Source: Thermococcus sp. 18S1
GTDB lineage: Archaea > Methanobacteriota_B > Thermococci > Thermococcales > Thermococcaceae
Length of the DNA stretch: 64,000 nucleotides
NCBI RefSeq assembly: GCF_012027645.1
Contig: NZ_SNUU01000001.1
Span: 434,001 to 498,000 of the forward strand
Direction of reading: 5' to 3'
The translations under genes were made by a program, and so were the position numbers. How positions within the stretch are numbered: position 1 is the first letter of the stretch; each line of letters opens with the position of its first letter. Shown here in pieces: positions 52,141 through 61,141 of this stretch. The notes under the pieces were generated by a model. That model was given only the letters and a program-made list of their open reading frames with translations, was not told the DNA's origin and ran no database searches.

Positions 52141-53337
52141 ATGGTCAAGAGGGTCCACATATTCGACTGGCATAAGGAGCACGCCAAGAAGGTTGAGGAG
52201 TTCGCGGGCTGGGAGATGCCCATCTGGTACTCCAGCATAAAGGACGAACACCTCGCCGTTAGAAACGGCGTCGCAATCTTCGACGTCTCTCACATGGGCG
52301 AGTTCATCTTCCGCGGGAAGGACGCCCTTGAGTTCCTCCAGTACGTCACGACCAACGACATCTCAAAGCCCCCCGCCATAAGCGGAACCTACACCCTCGT
52401 CCTCAACGAGCGCGGAGCGGTTAAGGATGAAACCCTCGTCTTCAACATGGGGAACGACACCTACATGATGGTCTGCGACAGCGATGCATTCGAGAAGCTC
52501 GAGGCCTGGTTCAACGCCATAAAGCGCGGAATCGAGAAGTTCGGCGAGCTTGACCTTGAAATTGAAAACAAAACCTACGACATGGTCATGTTCTCAATCC
52601 AGGGTCCGAAGGCGAGGGACCTCGCAAAGGACCTCTTCGGCATCGACATCAACGAGCTCTGGTGGTTCCAGGCCAAGGAGGTCGAGCTCGACGGAATCAA
52701 GATGCTCCTCTCAAGGAGCGGCTACACCGGTGAGAACGGCTGGGAGGTCTACTTCGAGGACGCCAACCCGTACCACCCTGACGAGAGCAAGCGCGGAGAG
52801 CCGAAGAAGGCCCTCCACGTCTGGGAGAGAATCCTTGAGGCCGGAGAGAAGTACGGCATAAAGCCGGCCGGACTCGGGGCAAGGGATACCCTCAGGCTTG
52901 AGGCCGGCTACACGCTCTACGGCAACGAGACCAAGGAGCTCCAGCTCCTCAGCACCGACATCGACGAAGTCACGCCGCTCCAGGCCAACCTCGACTTCGC
53001 CATCTTCTGGGATAAGGAGTTCATAGGCAAGGAGGCACTCCTCAAGCAGAGGGAGCGCGGCCTCGGCAGGAAGATGGTGCACTTCAAGATGGTCGACAAG
53101 GGCATCCCGAGGGAGGGCTACAAGGTCTACGCGGACGGTGAGCTCATCGGAGAGGTCACCAGTGGAACCAGCTCCCCGCTCCTCGGAATCGGCATCGGAA
53201 TAGCCTTCGTTAAGGAGGAGTACGCCAAGCCGGGCGTCGAGCTGGAGATAGAGATAAGGGGCAAGCCCAAGAAGGCCGTAACCGTTGCCCCGCCCTTCTA
53301 CGACCCCAAGAAGTACGGAGCCTTCAGGGAGGAGTGA
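52141..53337 (+). CDS. gcvT: glycine cleavage system T protein (aminomethyltransferase)
   Basis: A 398-residue tetrahydrofolate-dependent aminomethyltransferase that moves the methylene group of glycine from H-protein to a pterin. Blocks seen are [60 protein letters not shown] and [20 protein letters not shown]. No other gcv genes lie in the window. ATG 52141 follows GGTGATAGC; the TATA element AGGGTTATAACGC (52106-52118) lies upstream. Its T-rich 3' end (53338-53358) looks like a terminator. Confidence 0.95.
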   Translation: MVKRVHIFDWHKEHAKKVEEFAGWEMPIWYSSIKDEHLAVRNGVAIFDVSHMGEFIFRGKDALEFLQYVTTNDISKPPAISGTYTLVLNERGAVKDETLVFNMGNDTYMMVCDSDAFEKLEAWFNAIKRGIEKFGELDLEIENKTYDMVMFSIQGPKARDLAKDLFGIDINELWWFQAKEVELDGIKMLLSRSGYTGENGWEVYFEDANPYHPDESKRGEPKKALHVWERILEAGEKYGIKPAGLGARDTLRLEAGYTLYGNETKELQLLSTDIDEVTPLQANLDFAIFWDKEFIGKEALLKQRERGLGRKMVHFKMVDKGIPREGYKVYADGELIGEVTSGTSSPLLGIGIGIAFVKEEYAKPGVELEIEIRGKPKKAVTVAPPFYDPKKYGAFREE

Positions 53338-53358
53338 TTTTTCCTCTTCTTTTTCCAT
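53338..53358 (+). terminator. T-rich terminator after gcvT
   Basis: TTTTTCCTCTTCTTTTTCC follows the gcvT stop within three bases and precedes the next promoter. T-runs of this type terminate archaeal transcription. Confidence 0.55.
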
Positions 53359-53367
53359 AAACCTTTT

Positions 53368-53406
53368 AGGTAATGGGGGCGTTACCTGGTAACGGGGGCA
53401 TTACCT
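53368..53406. repeat. nested palindrome/direct repeat over the archaeal ATPase promoter
   Basis: Two 18-bp units, GGTAATGGGGGCGTTACC (53369-53386) and GGTAACGGGGGCATTACC (53388-53405), lie 19 bp apart. Each is a GGTAA/TTACC inverted repeat; together they nest, with outer arms AGGTAAT/ATTACCT and inner arms GTTACC/GGTAAC. The block runs from just after the TATA-like CCTTTTAGG (53362-53370) to the start codon. It would be a strong operator, perhaps for autoregulation by the ATPase's own winged helix. Confidence 0.6.
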
Positions 53407-54483
53407 ATGCTGTTCGACCCGAGACCGAAAAAAAGAAGAGAAGAGCTTTTTGACCGAGAAAAGGAAATAGAGCAGCTTATCAACACCAAAGAGCCATTAA
53501 CACTTCTCCTAGGCATACGCAGGGTTGGGAAGAGCTCCCTGCTCCGGGTAACGCTGAACGAGCTCGAAAACGGCGTTTATATAGATGCACGGAAGATGTA
53601 CTTTGACTCCGGGGGATGGATAACCTCCGAATCGCTCATCAGAGAGCTTGAAAGTGCTCTGAATGCCCTTAGGGGAACAGTTCGAGGGAAGGTTTTTGAA
53701 ACCCTTGGACACGTTAGGGGTGTTTCCATTTCAGGAGTCAGGATTGAGCTGACCCGGGAGGTTCGTGTATCCACGGTTCTGGAGGCTTTGAATGACGTTG
53801 GCGCGGTCATCGGTATCGATGAGGCCCAGTACCTAAGGTTTTACGGGTCAAGGGGTGGAAAGGAGTTCCTAGCGCTACTCGCCTACTCCTACGACAACCT
53901 TGATAATCTGCGGTTCATATTGAGCGGCTCCGAGGTCGGACTCCTCCACGACTTCCTGGGGATGGATGACTATGAGAGTCCCCTCTACGGCAGATCCCAC
54001 AGGGAAGTGGTCCTCAAACCGTTCTCAAAGGAGCTTTCCACGGAGTTCCTCAGAAGAGGATTCTCGGAGATCGGAATGGAAGTTCCCAGCGAGGTCATTG
54101 AAGGGGCCGTTGGTTTTCTCGATGGTGTGCCCGGATGGCTCGTGGAGTTTGGGAGAAAATACGCCGAAACCCAGGACCTCAAGGGCTCACTGGAGTACGT
54201 GTTCCAGAGGGCCAAAGGATTTCTTAACGGAGAGCTGAAAGAGCTCGAAAGGAGGAGCCCCCGCTACGTGCTGATCCTTGAGGCCATCGCTAGGGGACAC
54301 AACCGGTGGGAGCTCATAAGAGACTATCTGGCCTCAAAAGGACACAACGTCCCGAAATCCCGCCTCGCGGAGTTGATTAGGAACCTTGAAAAGATGAGTT
54401 GGATCGAGGCAGACTTCAGCTCGGACAGGAAAAGGTACAGGATAATCGACCCAGTAATCGAGCGCGTTCTGATGGAGCGATAG
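53407..54483 (+). CDS. archaeal STAND-type ATPase with C-terminal winged helix
   Basis: A 358-residue protein of the archaeal ATPase family (PF01637 type). Walker A is GIRRVGKSSLL (36-46), Walker B region VIGIDEAQYLRFY, and sensor LRFILSGSEVGLL. The lid region YGRSHREVVLKPFSKELSTEFLRRGF precedes a C-terminal winged helix (HNRWELIRDYLASKGHNVPKSRLAELIRNLEKMSWIEAD). Many copies exist in Thermococcales genomes and their roles are not known; links to defence or DNA transactions were proposed for the class. ATG 53407 follows directly after an operator-like repeat and GGGGG. Codon use is slightly less biased than that of its neighbours. Confidence 0.9.
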   Translation: MLFDPRPKKRREELFDREKEIEQLINTKEPLTLLLGIRRVGKSSLLRVTLNELENGVYIDARKMYFDSGGWITSESLIRELESALNALRGTVRGKVFETLGHVRGVSISGVRIELTREVRVSTVLEALNDVGAVIGIDEAQYLRFYGSRGGKEFLALLAYSYDNLDNLRFILSGSEVGLLHDFLGMDDYESPLYGRSHREVVLKPFSKELSTEFLRRGFSEIGMEVPSEVIEGAVGFLDGVPGWLVEFGRKYAETQDLKGSLEYVFQRAKGFLNGELKELERRSPRYVLILEAIARGHNRWELIRDYLASKGHNVPKSRLAELIRNLEKMSWIEADFSSDRKRYRIIDPVIERVLMER

Positions 54484-54514
54484 CCTTTTATCTCCATTTG
54501 GCTTTTTCAACATC

Positions 54515-55345
54515 ATGTCCCGCAAGCACGCTATCGGAGCCGTTCTCCTGTGGTCGACCGTCGCGAGTGCCTTCAAGCTCTCCCTGCGCTACATGAGCCC
54601 TCTCCAGCTCCTGTTCTACGCGTCCCTAACCTCGCTCGTCCTCTTTGGAATCCTCTACGTGGGAGAGTTCACCCCCAGAAGGGAAAACCTCCGCTCTGCC
54701 TACCTCGGCCTGATAAATCCGCTCCTCTACTACACCGTGCTCTTCTCGGCATACGACAGACTGCCAGCCCAGGAGGCGCAGGCGCTCAACTACACCTGGC
54801 CGCTGATGCTCGTCCTGCTCTCGATTCCCCTCCTCGGAAAGAGACCCGGTGCGAGAACTGTGCTCGGCCTGTTCCTAGGATTCCTCGGAGCTATCGTCGT
54901 TGCCACGAAAGGCGACGTTGCTGATTTGAACTTCACGGACCCAATAGGCGTTGCTCTCGGTCTGGGAAGCGCCGTAATCTGGGCGAGCTACTGGCTGCTG
55001 AACCTCAGGGACGGAAGGCCACTCGTCGAAAAGATGTTCTGGAACTTCCTCTTCGGCTTCGCCTACGTTTCAATCGCCGTCGTCGCCACCGGTAACTTCG
55101 CCGTTCCTCCCGTGGAAGGCCTCGCGGGGGCAATCTACGTCGGCCTCTTCGAGATGGGGGTTACTTTCCTCCTGTGGTACCGCGCGGTTGAGGGGGACAT
55201 GGCGTTTGCATCCAACCTGGCCTACCTGGTGCCCTTCCTGAGCCTGTTCTTTATCTCCGCCGTCGTGGGGGAGGGCATCGCAACGGCGACCGTCCTGGGG
55301 CTGGCGATGATAGTAGGGGGCATAATCCTCGGAAGAGAACAATAA
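54515..55345 (+). CDS. EamA/DMT-superfamily transporter
   Basis: A 276-residue membrane protein with ten predicted helices and two EamA repeats (about 1-130 and 145-276), the typical layout of drug/metabolite transporters. It starts MSRKHAIGAVLLWSTVASAFKLSLRYMSP and includes the LPAQEAQALNYTWPLMLVLLS helix of repeat one. The substrate cannot be deduced; amino acids or their analogues are common. ATG 54515 has no strong ribosome site, and CCTTTTATCTCC (54484-54495) gives a TATA element 25-30 bases upstream, which suggests a leaderless message. Confidence 0.87.
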   Translation: MSRKHAIGAVLLWSTVASAFKLSLRYMSPLQLLFYASLTSLVLFGILYVGEFTPRRENLRSAYLGLINPLLYYTVLFSAYDRLPAQEAQALNYTWPLMLVLLSIPLLGKRPGARTVLGLFLGFLGAIVVATKGDVADLNFTDPIGVALGLGSAVIWASYWLLNLRDGRPLVEKMFWNFLFGFAYVSIAVVATGNFAVPPVEGLAGAIYVGLFEMGVTFLLWYRAVEGDMAFASNLAYLVPFLSLFFISAVVGEGIATATVLGLAMIVGGIILGREQ

Positions 55346-55346
55346 A

Positions 55347-55356
55347 GCTTTTAAAT
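55347..55356 (+). promoter_or_regulatory. TATA box of tRNA-Gly
   Basis: GCTTTTAAAT lies about 35 bases before the mature 5' end of the tRNA, as expected for a tRNA with a short leader. Confidence 0.5.
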
Positions 55357-55385
55357 GGGGAACGGCTTAATTATAGCGGGCCAGG

Positions 55386-55463
55386 GCGGTGGTAGTCTAG
55401 CCTGGTCCAGGACACCGGCCTCCCAAGCCGGTAACCCGGGTTCAAATCCCGGCCACCGCACCA
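55386..55463 (+). tRNA. tRNA-Gly (CCC)
   Basis: A 78-nt cloverleaf with encoded CCA. The acceptor stem is GCGGTGG/CCACCGC, the anticodon stem CCGGC/GCCGG surrounds CTCCCAA (anticodon CCC), and the T arm is CCGGG-TTCAAAT-CCCGG. No intron is present. It is preceded by a TATA element in the 40 bases after the DMT transporter stop. Confidence 0.97.
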
Positions 55464-55484
55464 TCTTCTTCTCACGGACGTTAC

Positions 55485-56084
55485 TCATACCTTCCTGCCC
55501 ACCAGGAGCCTGACTATTCCCCTGTAGTGGCTCTCCTCGTGCTCGATTTCGAAGTACTTTCTGGCCAAAAGATGCGTCTCCCTCAGCGTGTTGTCCTCTA
55601 TGAGCCAGCCGAGGAGAAGGTCGAGGGGCTTCAGGAAGAGCCAGTTCAAAAGCCGGCAGTCGCTCCTCGTGTGCTCCAGGAAAACTACCCTCCCACCGGG
55701 TTTGAGAACCCTGTGAATCTCTCTCATAGCCCTCTCGGGGTTCGGCACCGTGCAGAAAACGAAGGTGCTCACAACGGTATCAAAGCTCTCGTCTGGAAAT
55801 TCGAGCCTCTCAGCGTCCATGACGTAAAAGCTGGCGTTCAGGCCGAGTTCCCTGGCCCTTCTCTCCGCCACTCTCAGCATCTCCGGAACGGCGTCTATCG
55901 CGTGGAGTTCTATACCCTCAGGATAGTAGGAGAGCATGAACCCCGTGCCGACACCGATTTCTAGAACCCTCCCGGTGACGTAGCGGACTGCCTTCCTCCT
56001 CAGCGGGTCGAAGAACCTCTCCAGAGGGCCGTCTATCCTCTCGTACCTCTCTCCCAGCCTGGCGTACTTCTCCCTGAAGCTCAT
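55485..56084 (-). CDS. class I SAM-dependent methyltransferase (UbiE-like)
   Basis: A 199-residue methyltransferase. SAM-binding motif I is VLEIGVGTGFML, motif II LHAIDAVPEML, with MDAERLEFPDESFDTVVSTFVFCTVPNPERAMREIHRVLKPGGRVVFLEHT as motifs III-V. The N-terminal YERIDGPLERFFDPLRRKAV is like that of phospholipid or UbiE-type enzymes, and the hydrophobic LLNWLFLKPLDLLLGWLIED near the C terminus may contact membrane lipids. Substrate is unknown. ATG 56084 begins the frame. It converges on tRNA-Gly and is divergent from the Sfm1-like gene. Confidence 0.87.
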   Translation of the reverse strand: MSFREKYARLGERYERIDGPLERFFDPLRRKAVRYVTGRVLEIGVGTGFMLSYYPEGIELHAIDAVPEMLRVAERRARELGLNASFYVMDAERLEFPDESFDTVVSTFVFCTVPNPERAMREIHRVLKPGGRVVFLEHTRSDCRLLNWLFLKPLDLLLGWLIEDNTLRETHLLARKYFEIEHEESHYRGIVRLLVGRKV

Positions 56085-56183
56085 GGTCGTGGTTCTCCGC
56101 TGCAGGTTAAAACCCTAACTGGGCAGTTCCGGGAAGTCGGCAGGCTTTTAAGGCCGAGGGGCAAAGCGGGCGTGGTGGTGCTC

Positions 56184-56819
56184 ATGCCGTACCTGCTCAT
56201 AGAACACCTGGAGGAACTGCGCGATTGGGTCCTGCTCGAGTACAGGCACACGAGCGAGTGGTGGGGTGAAAAGCTGATATTCACCAACGTGGAGCCGCAC
56301 GAGAGGGAGGAGCTGGCGAAACTGGGGAGCGTTTTGGTCCAGAGCGTCACGGAGTTCCCCTTCGACCGCTCAAAGCTGATAATCCTCGACCCCTTCGCGG
56401 AGGAGGAGCTGAAACCTGAGGACATCGAGGAGGACAGCATAATAGTCGTCGGCGGAATCCTCGGCGACTTCGAGTTCACGGGGAAAACAAAGAAGTTCAT
56501 AACCGAGAAGATCGAAGGGGCAAAGGCCAGGCACATAGGGAGCGTGCAGTTCTCCATAGACGGCTCGGCGATAGTGGCGAAGCTCATCGCGGAGGGGAAG
56601 AGGCTCGACGAGATTGAGTACGAGCTTAACCCGACGATAGAGCTGGACGAGTTCAGCGAGATAACCCTCCACTACGCCGTGCCGAAGCTGGACGGAAGGC
56701 TTCTCCTCACACCAGGGCTGATAGAACTCCAGAAGAGGGAACTCGGCTACACGGAAGTCGACGACGAGATAAGCGACGAGGAGCTTGAGGCGTTCTTTGA
56801 GGGGAAGGGGGAGCTTTAA
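56184..56819 (+). CDS. Sfm1-like SPOUT methyltransferase
   Basis: A 211-residue protein that resembles the SPOUT-fold protein arginine methyltransferase Sfm1 of yeast. Shared segments are YLLIEHLEELRDWVLLEY near the N terminus, LDPFAEEELKPED, and the knot signature VVGGILGDFEFTGKTKKF (GGILGD at 90-95). In yeast Sfm1 methylates ribosomal protein uS3; the archaeal role has not been shown. It can be mistaken for an RNA methyltransferase because of the fold. ATG 56184 follows GGTGGTG; the frame begins four codons earlier without a site. TATA element GGCTTTTAAGGCC at 56143-56155. Confidence 0.82.
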   Translation: MPYLLIEHLEELRDWVLLEYRHTSEWWGEKLIFTNVEPHEREELAKLGSVLVQSVTEFPFDRSKLIILDPFAEEELKPEDIEEDSIIVVGGILGDFEFTGKTKKFITEKIEGAKARHIGSVQFSIDGSAIVAKLIAEGKRLDEIEYELNPTIELDEFSEITLHYAVPKLDGRLLLTPGLIELQKRELGYTEVDDEISDEELEAFFEGKGEL

Positions 56820-56949
56820 CCCCCGATTAGTCCCTTTTATCAAACTGGTCTTCGTGTTCATATGGATCTTTTTGAGTAAAGTTTATTAACTATTGACACA
56901 AGTTAAAACTGATAATTTCCATGCAGAGAAGCAACCGGAGGTCGCCGCC

Positions 56950-58047
56950 ATGAGGAGGGGCGCCATTAGCGGAATACTCCTTGGTTTGATTTTTGTCGGC
57001 CTGATGCCCCCATTTACCGCTTCAGCAGTAAACAGTGAAGGGGTGGGTTTCCTTTTCATCGACGTGCCAGAGGGGGTCTGGATAACCGTCGATGGAGTCG
57101 GCTCATACGAAGGTCCGGTTGCCCTGGAACTATCCCCCGGCAGGTACACCGTGGAGGTCAGGGAAGGTGTTGAAATTGTTGCGGATGTATTCGTAACCCA
57201 GAACAACGTCACCGTGCTCCACATCGACCCCAAGACCATTGAAACTGCGGTTTTGGGGAAGGGAGTTGTTTCAGTCAGGGCGGTGTTCAACGAGAGCGCC
57301 AACTACAGCAGGGAGAAGCTCAACCCGCCCTTCAACCCGTTCTTCTTCCCTGGAGGTTGCGGCGGGGGCTTTCCCTACATCAACATATCCAAGCCCTACC
57401 CCATGAGCCTTCTCGTCAGGGGCAGGGAGGAGATTTACCTGATTCTCAACGGGACCTTCATGCACCTCGGGGATGACGATGGAAAGGCCTGCGTTTCCTA
57501 CGTCGGGGTCTATCCTGGAATGGGGGAGCACCTGGAAACTGTCTGGAACGCCACGTACCTCGTCCCGTGGGCGCGGCTGGAGATAAGCTCGGAGCCGGAA
57601 GACCTAACTGTTTACATCAACGGTGGTTACAGCAGGTACGTTCTTTACACACCGATAGGCCTCTACGTGCCCGCAATTCCTCACGACGTTTACAACGCCA
57701 CTGCCCGCGGTTTCTACAGGGTCATTCAGATTCCGGTAATCCACAGGCTTGAGACTCACCGCGTTGGGGTGGCGGATGGAAACTATCTCGTTGAGAGCAT
57801 CGTTAAGGTCTCCCCCAGCGGAAACTATTCAGTCAACGTGAACATGGACAGGGTCAAACTTGCCCTCAGGATGGAGAGGAGGTCAGCGGAAGAATCCGCC
57901 GTTCTGAAATATCTGGCAAAAAGCGCTCCAGCGGAGAAATCGACCGAGTTAAAGACGGGCTTTGCCGCTCCGCGGGACTTATCCCTGGAAGATGCCGTTG
58001 CAGTGGCCCCCACAAAACTGTTCCACAGAATCAAATCCGCACTTTAA
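56950..58047 (+). CDS. secreted protein with PEGA-like domain, unknown function
   Basis: A 365-residue exported protein: signal peptide (about 1-27), then a PEGA-like beta domain (GFLFIDVPEGVWITVDGVGSYEGPVALELSPGRYTVEVREG) of the type used for surface binding. A Cys/Gly-rich loop FPGGCGGGFPYIN and another PEGA-like stretch ISSEPEDLTVYINGGYSRYVLYTPIGLYVPAIPHD follow. No enzyme motif is seen. ATG 56950 lies seven bases after GGAGGT; a frame 19 codons longer reads through the TATA region. It overlaps the convergent DUF2103 gene by four bases. Confidence 0.72.
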   Translation: MRRGAISGILLGLIFVGLMPPFTASAVNSEGVGFLFIDVPEGVWITVDGVGSYEGPVALELSPGRYTVEVREGVEIVADVFVTQNNVTVLHIDPKTIETAVLGKGVVSVRAVFNESANYSREKLNPPFNPFFFPGGCGGGFPYINISKPYPMSLLVRGREEIYLILNGTFMHLGDDDGKACVSYVGVYPGMGEHLETVWNATYLVPWARLEISSEPEDLTVYINGGYSRYVLYTPIGLYVPAIPHDVYNATARGFYRVIQIPVIHRLETHRVGVADGNYLVESIVKVSPSGNYSVNVNMDRVKLALRMERRSAEESAVLKYLAKSAPAEKSTELKTGFAAPRDLSLEDAVAVAPTKLFHRIKSAL

Positions 58048-58343
58048 CGCCTTCTCCATCCATCCGCCATCTTTTCTATCTCTTCCCAAACCCGCTTCCT
58101 GTCCTCTCTGTCCACCACCAGAAACACATCCTGAACGCTCCCATCGCTCTTGGCAACGAGCTTGAGGCCCGTCTTGGTTTCCCTCGAGACCTTTATCTCG
58201 AAGCCCCTTGAATCGCTCGCGTATATCCTTCCCGGGATTACCTTTTTGACCCCGGGTATAGCCGCTATCATCTCCAGGGGTTTCTCAAGGCCCTTCAGGA
58301 AGTGGTGTTCCCTCTTGACGCCTCTCTTGAAGTGCTTCGGCAT
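58044..58343 (-). CDS. DUF2103 family protein
   Basis: A small basic protein of 99 residues assigned to DUF2103, predicted metal- or nucleic-acid-binding proteins of archaea. It has MPKHFKRGVKREHHFLKGLEKPLEMIAAIPGVKKVIPGRI, then GFEIKVSRETKTGLKLVAKSDGSVQDVFLVV, a compact alpha/beta fold with several basic patches, which would suit RNA binding. Function is unknown. Start ATG 58343. Confidence 0.78.
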   Translation of the reverse strand: MPKHFKRGVKREHHFLKGLEKPLEMIAAIPGVKKVIPGRIYASDSRGFEIKVSRETKTGLKLVAKSDGSVQDVFLVVDREDRKRVWEEIEKMADGWRRR

Positions 58344-58379
58344 GGTCTAAGAAGGGAAGCGGCGCTTTTTAGGGTTTTC

Positions 58380-59423
58380 TCACCGCCGGACCATGAAGAA
58401 CCAGGTGAACCCTATGAGAGCCAGGAGAACGACCGCCGCCCAGAATTCAAGCGCGTAGACCCGCGGTACGGTGCATTTTGTGGAGGTCACGTTCTCCGAG
58501 GTTACCCTGAACTCGCTCCCCGCGGGCTCCCCCAGGGGAAAGGCCTTCAGACCACCGTCGTAGTAGAGAACAGAGAGGCTGGAAATCCCCCGGATCCCAA
58601 CGCTCTCGTTTCCAAACTCCAGAAGCTCCCCGCTTGAGTTGGAGTCCGGGGCAAAGTAGTGCATGATGCTGGGGGGCACCAGGAGAACCGCGTTCTCGAG
58701 TTCGTACGCCCGGAGATGCCCCACTTCCTCCGCGGCCCACAGGTGCGCAACCACAGCATCCAGTGGCAGTTCGAGGCCAGTCCGGGGAACAATAAGCCGC
58801 CCCCCGGACACACTAACGTTCACCCCCCGGGGCGTTTCTTCGGGGGCATCCCCCGTCAGTTTAACGCCGTGCTCCCCTTTAACAACGGTTACCCCTTTGA
58901 AGTAGGTGCCGCTCTCGGCCTCCCTTAGGTCGAGGATTCCGGCGGTAACGTTCCTGGCGACGTTGACCGCGACCAGTTCGTTCTCCCCGGCCTGGACCAC
59001 AAGGTAAGGGACCGCAACGGCGAAGTTGGGCTCCCCATCGGTGTTTGACTTCACCGCGGTGACCGGCTCAAAGCAGTCCCGCCCCATGCGGTAAACCCGA
59101 ACCGAGCCGTCCGTCGAGGCCACGAACAGGTAGTAGAACCCCCTGTACTGGTAAACCACCGGGACCTCCCAGGATTTGCCAATGAAATACGCCCCGCTGG
59201 AGTTTATGTAGAAATTGTAGTGAACGCAGCAGACAGATGGCACGAGCGCGCCGCTCATGGAGGGCGAGTAGGTGGTGTATTCAAGTGACAGCACCGCCGC
59301 GCCCCCGTAGGTGGCAACGACGTAAAAATCAAGGCTTTCCGCCCCGAGGTAGTCCGCGGAGCCCTGCGGCAGAGAAAGGAGGAGAACGTGGAGAACCAGG
59401 AGAAGGCCAAGAACCCTCCTCAT
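58380..59423 (-). CDS. secreted protein with C-terminal membrane anchor, unknown function
   Basis: A 347-residue protein: signal peptide (1-23), a beta-rich extracellular domain that reads like a repeat-poor propeller (YQYRGFYYLFVASTDGSVRVYRMGRDCF), and a C-terminal membrane helix (about 325-345, EFWAAVVLLALIGFTWFFMVRR). Two cysteines in SVCCVHYNF may form a disulfide with others. No family is recognised. Base use and sequons match other surface proteins in this window. It lies immediately downstream of arcS (2-base gap), so cotranscription is likely. Confidence 0.7.
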   Translation of the reverse strand: MRRVLGLLLVLHVLLLSLPQGSADYLGAESLDFYVVATYGGAAVLSLEYTTYSPSMSGALVPSVCCVHYNFYINSSGAYFIGKSWEVPVVYQYRGFYYLFVASTDGSVRVYRMGRDCFEPVTAVKSNTDGEPNFAVAVPYLVVQAGENELVAVNVARNVTAGILDLREAESGTYFKGVTVVKGEHGVKLTGDAPEETPRGVNVSVSGGRLIVPRTGLELPLDAVVAHLWAAEEVGHLRAYELENAVLLVPPSIMHYFAPDSNSSGELLEFGNESVGIRGISSLSVLYYDGGLKAFPLGEPAGSEFRVTSENVTSTKCTVPRVYALEFWAAVVLLALIGFTWFFMVRR

Positions 59424-59425
59424 AC

Positions 59426-61132
59426 TCAGGCCCTCTTCCTGACCTTAACCGCAACGCCCTTCCTGGCCCTAACCATCTCCTCTCCAGCCAAAACCGCCTT
59501 TCCAACGCCCGTTACCTTTCCGTCCCTCACTATGCCCACTATGTCGTCCGGCCTTATTGCAGGATCGGCCTCGTCAACGCCGACCGCGAAGACGTCGCCG
59601 CGGAGCTCGAAGTCCACCTTCACCCAGTAGGCATTGAGGGCATCGTATATCCTCTGCATTCCATAGGGGGTGACGCTTATCACGCCGTCCTTGAAGGTTC
59701 CGGTCTGCTGATTATCAACGAAGAGGCGGAGCATCTTTGAACCCTTGACCTTTCCGTTCTCCGGAAGGACGGCCTCACCAGCACCGACCCCGAAGTAGAA
59801 GTCAAAGACCTTCCTGATGTTCTCGAAGTAGCGGTAGGTCCTATCCTCCTTGGTCGCCTCAAGCTCGAACTCCCTCAGGGTCTCGGTGAGGGCCTTCAGG
59901 CTCTCCTTGCTCGTGGTGCCGTTCTCCACGCGGGTGAAGGTTATCTCCCTTCCCGAGAGCTCGGAAGCGAGTTTGGCTATCTCAACGTAGGCCTCGTCGA
60001 GGTGAGCTATAACCGGAACGTCCTTCGGGTACTTCTCGAGGGTCTTAGCGAGGAGTTCGGCCGCAGGTTTAATCTCCTCCTCGCCCCAGTGGCCGGTGAC
60101 CACTATATCGTACTTGGCAAGCCACTCCCACTCCCTGGGAACCATGCCGAAGGGCGAGGTGAGGATGAGCTCGTGGACTTTGGTTATTCCGGAGCCGAGG
60201 GCTTCCTTGACCGCCCTCCTGTAGAGTGTGTGGCTCCTAGAGAAGGAGTAGGGCTTTTTGGCAGAGCACGGGAAGAGGAGAACCAGCTCGGTGTTCTCTG
60301 GCGGAGTAAAGCGCTCAAGGACGCGGGAGTGCCAGCGCTTGACCTCGGGCCTTCTAATCGAGGCGTCGCTGATGAAGTAAACGGTCTCCTTCTGGATCGG
60401 AGTGTATTTCTCAAGGTAGTCGGGATGCTCCAAATCCGCTATGCGGAGTATTCCCGCGTGGTACTGCGTGCTGAAGAAGTTCTCGACGAGGTAGCGGAGT
60501 TTACCCTCCTTGAGGGCCTTTCTGACCAGTGCGATCGTCTCACGGGCGAAGTCGATGGAGTTAGCCTCTTCATTCCAGAGGAACGGACTGTACCCGGTGA
60601 AGCCCTTCCCCTCGAAGTCGTAGAGCTTGAGGGAGCGGGTGTCGAAGGCATCGACGCCGAGGTAAACGGCGAGTGGATAGAAGAACGGTTCCAGATCGGC
60701 GATTATCATGACGTTGGGGAACCTCTCGCGGAGCTCGCGGAGGATTCTCACGAAGTAGCGGTACTCCCTCACAAGGATTTTGGAGTTACCGAGATAGACG
60801 GCATCGAAGTTGTAGCGCTCGATTATCTTGAAGAACTCACCTAGGTAGGAGGTTCTCCTCAAAGCCGGCAGGTAGAAGGCGTTGAAGCCCTCGTAGTTCA
60901 CGCTCCAGAGCCTTCCGAGGGCCTTCTCTATAACCTCGTCCGGCGTGTAGAAGCCGAGGGGTATCGCGGGGGCGAGGTTGAAGTCGTACTCCCCCGGCCC
61001 CTGGGGATGGAAGAAGGAGTTGAACGGGGAGAGCGTGAAGTCTACCCCTGCCAGTGCCGGGGTCGTGAAAGAGCGCTCCCCTGTCCTGACGAGACCCAGT
61101 CTCCCGGGCCCCTCGTGCCTGATGACTTCCAT
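59426..61132 (-). CDS. arcS: archaeosine synthase ArcS, alpha subunit
   Basis: A 568-residue protein of the ArcS class, a paralogue of archaeal tRNA-guanine transglycosylase. The ArcS motif PCSAKKPYSFSRSH lies at 288-301; the TGT-like barrel (about 1-250) lacks the full catalytic set of TGT, and the C-terminal PUA domain (about 490-568) is present. In Thermococcales, ArcS attaches lysine to preQ0 at position 15 of tRNA and works with a radical SAM partner to give archaeosine. No radical SAM gene is seen nearby. ATG 61132 heads a unit that includes the downstream secreted protein. Confidence 0.92.
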   Translation of the reverse strand: MEVIRHEGPGRLGLVRTGERSFTTPALAGVDFTLSPFNSFFHPQGPGEYDFNLAPAIPLGFYTPDEVIEKALGRLWSVNYEGFNAFYLPALRRTSYLGEFFKIIERYNFDAVYLGNSKILVREYRYFVRILRELRERFPNVMIIADLEPFFYPLAVYLGVDAFDTRSLKLYDFEGKGFTGYSPFLWNEEANSIDFARETIALVRKALKEGKLRYLVENFFSTQYHAGILRIADLEHPDYLEKYTPIQKETVYFISDASIRRPEVKRWHSRVLERFTPPENTELVLLFPCSAKKPYSFSRSHTLYRRAVKEALGSGITKVHELILTSPFGMVPREWEWLAKYDIVVTGHWGEEEIKPAAELLAKTLEKYPKDVPVIAHLDEAYVEIAKLASELSGREITFTRVENGTTSKESLKALTETLREFELEATKEDRTYRYFENIRKVFDFYFGVGAGEAVLPENGKVKGSKMLRLFVDNQQTGTFKDGVISVTPYGMQRIYDALNAYWVKVDFELRGDVFAVGVDEADPAIRPDDIVGIVRDGKVTGVGKAVLAGEEMVRARKGVAVKVRKRA

Positions 61133-61141
61133 AGCCAGGCC

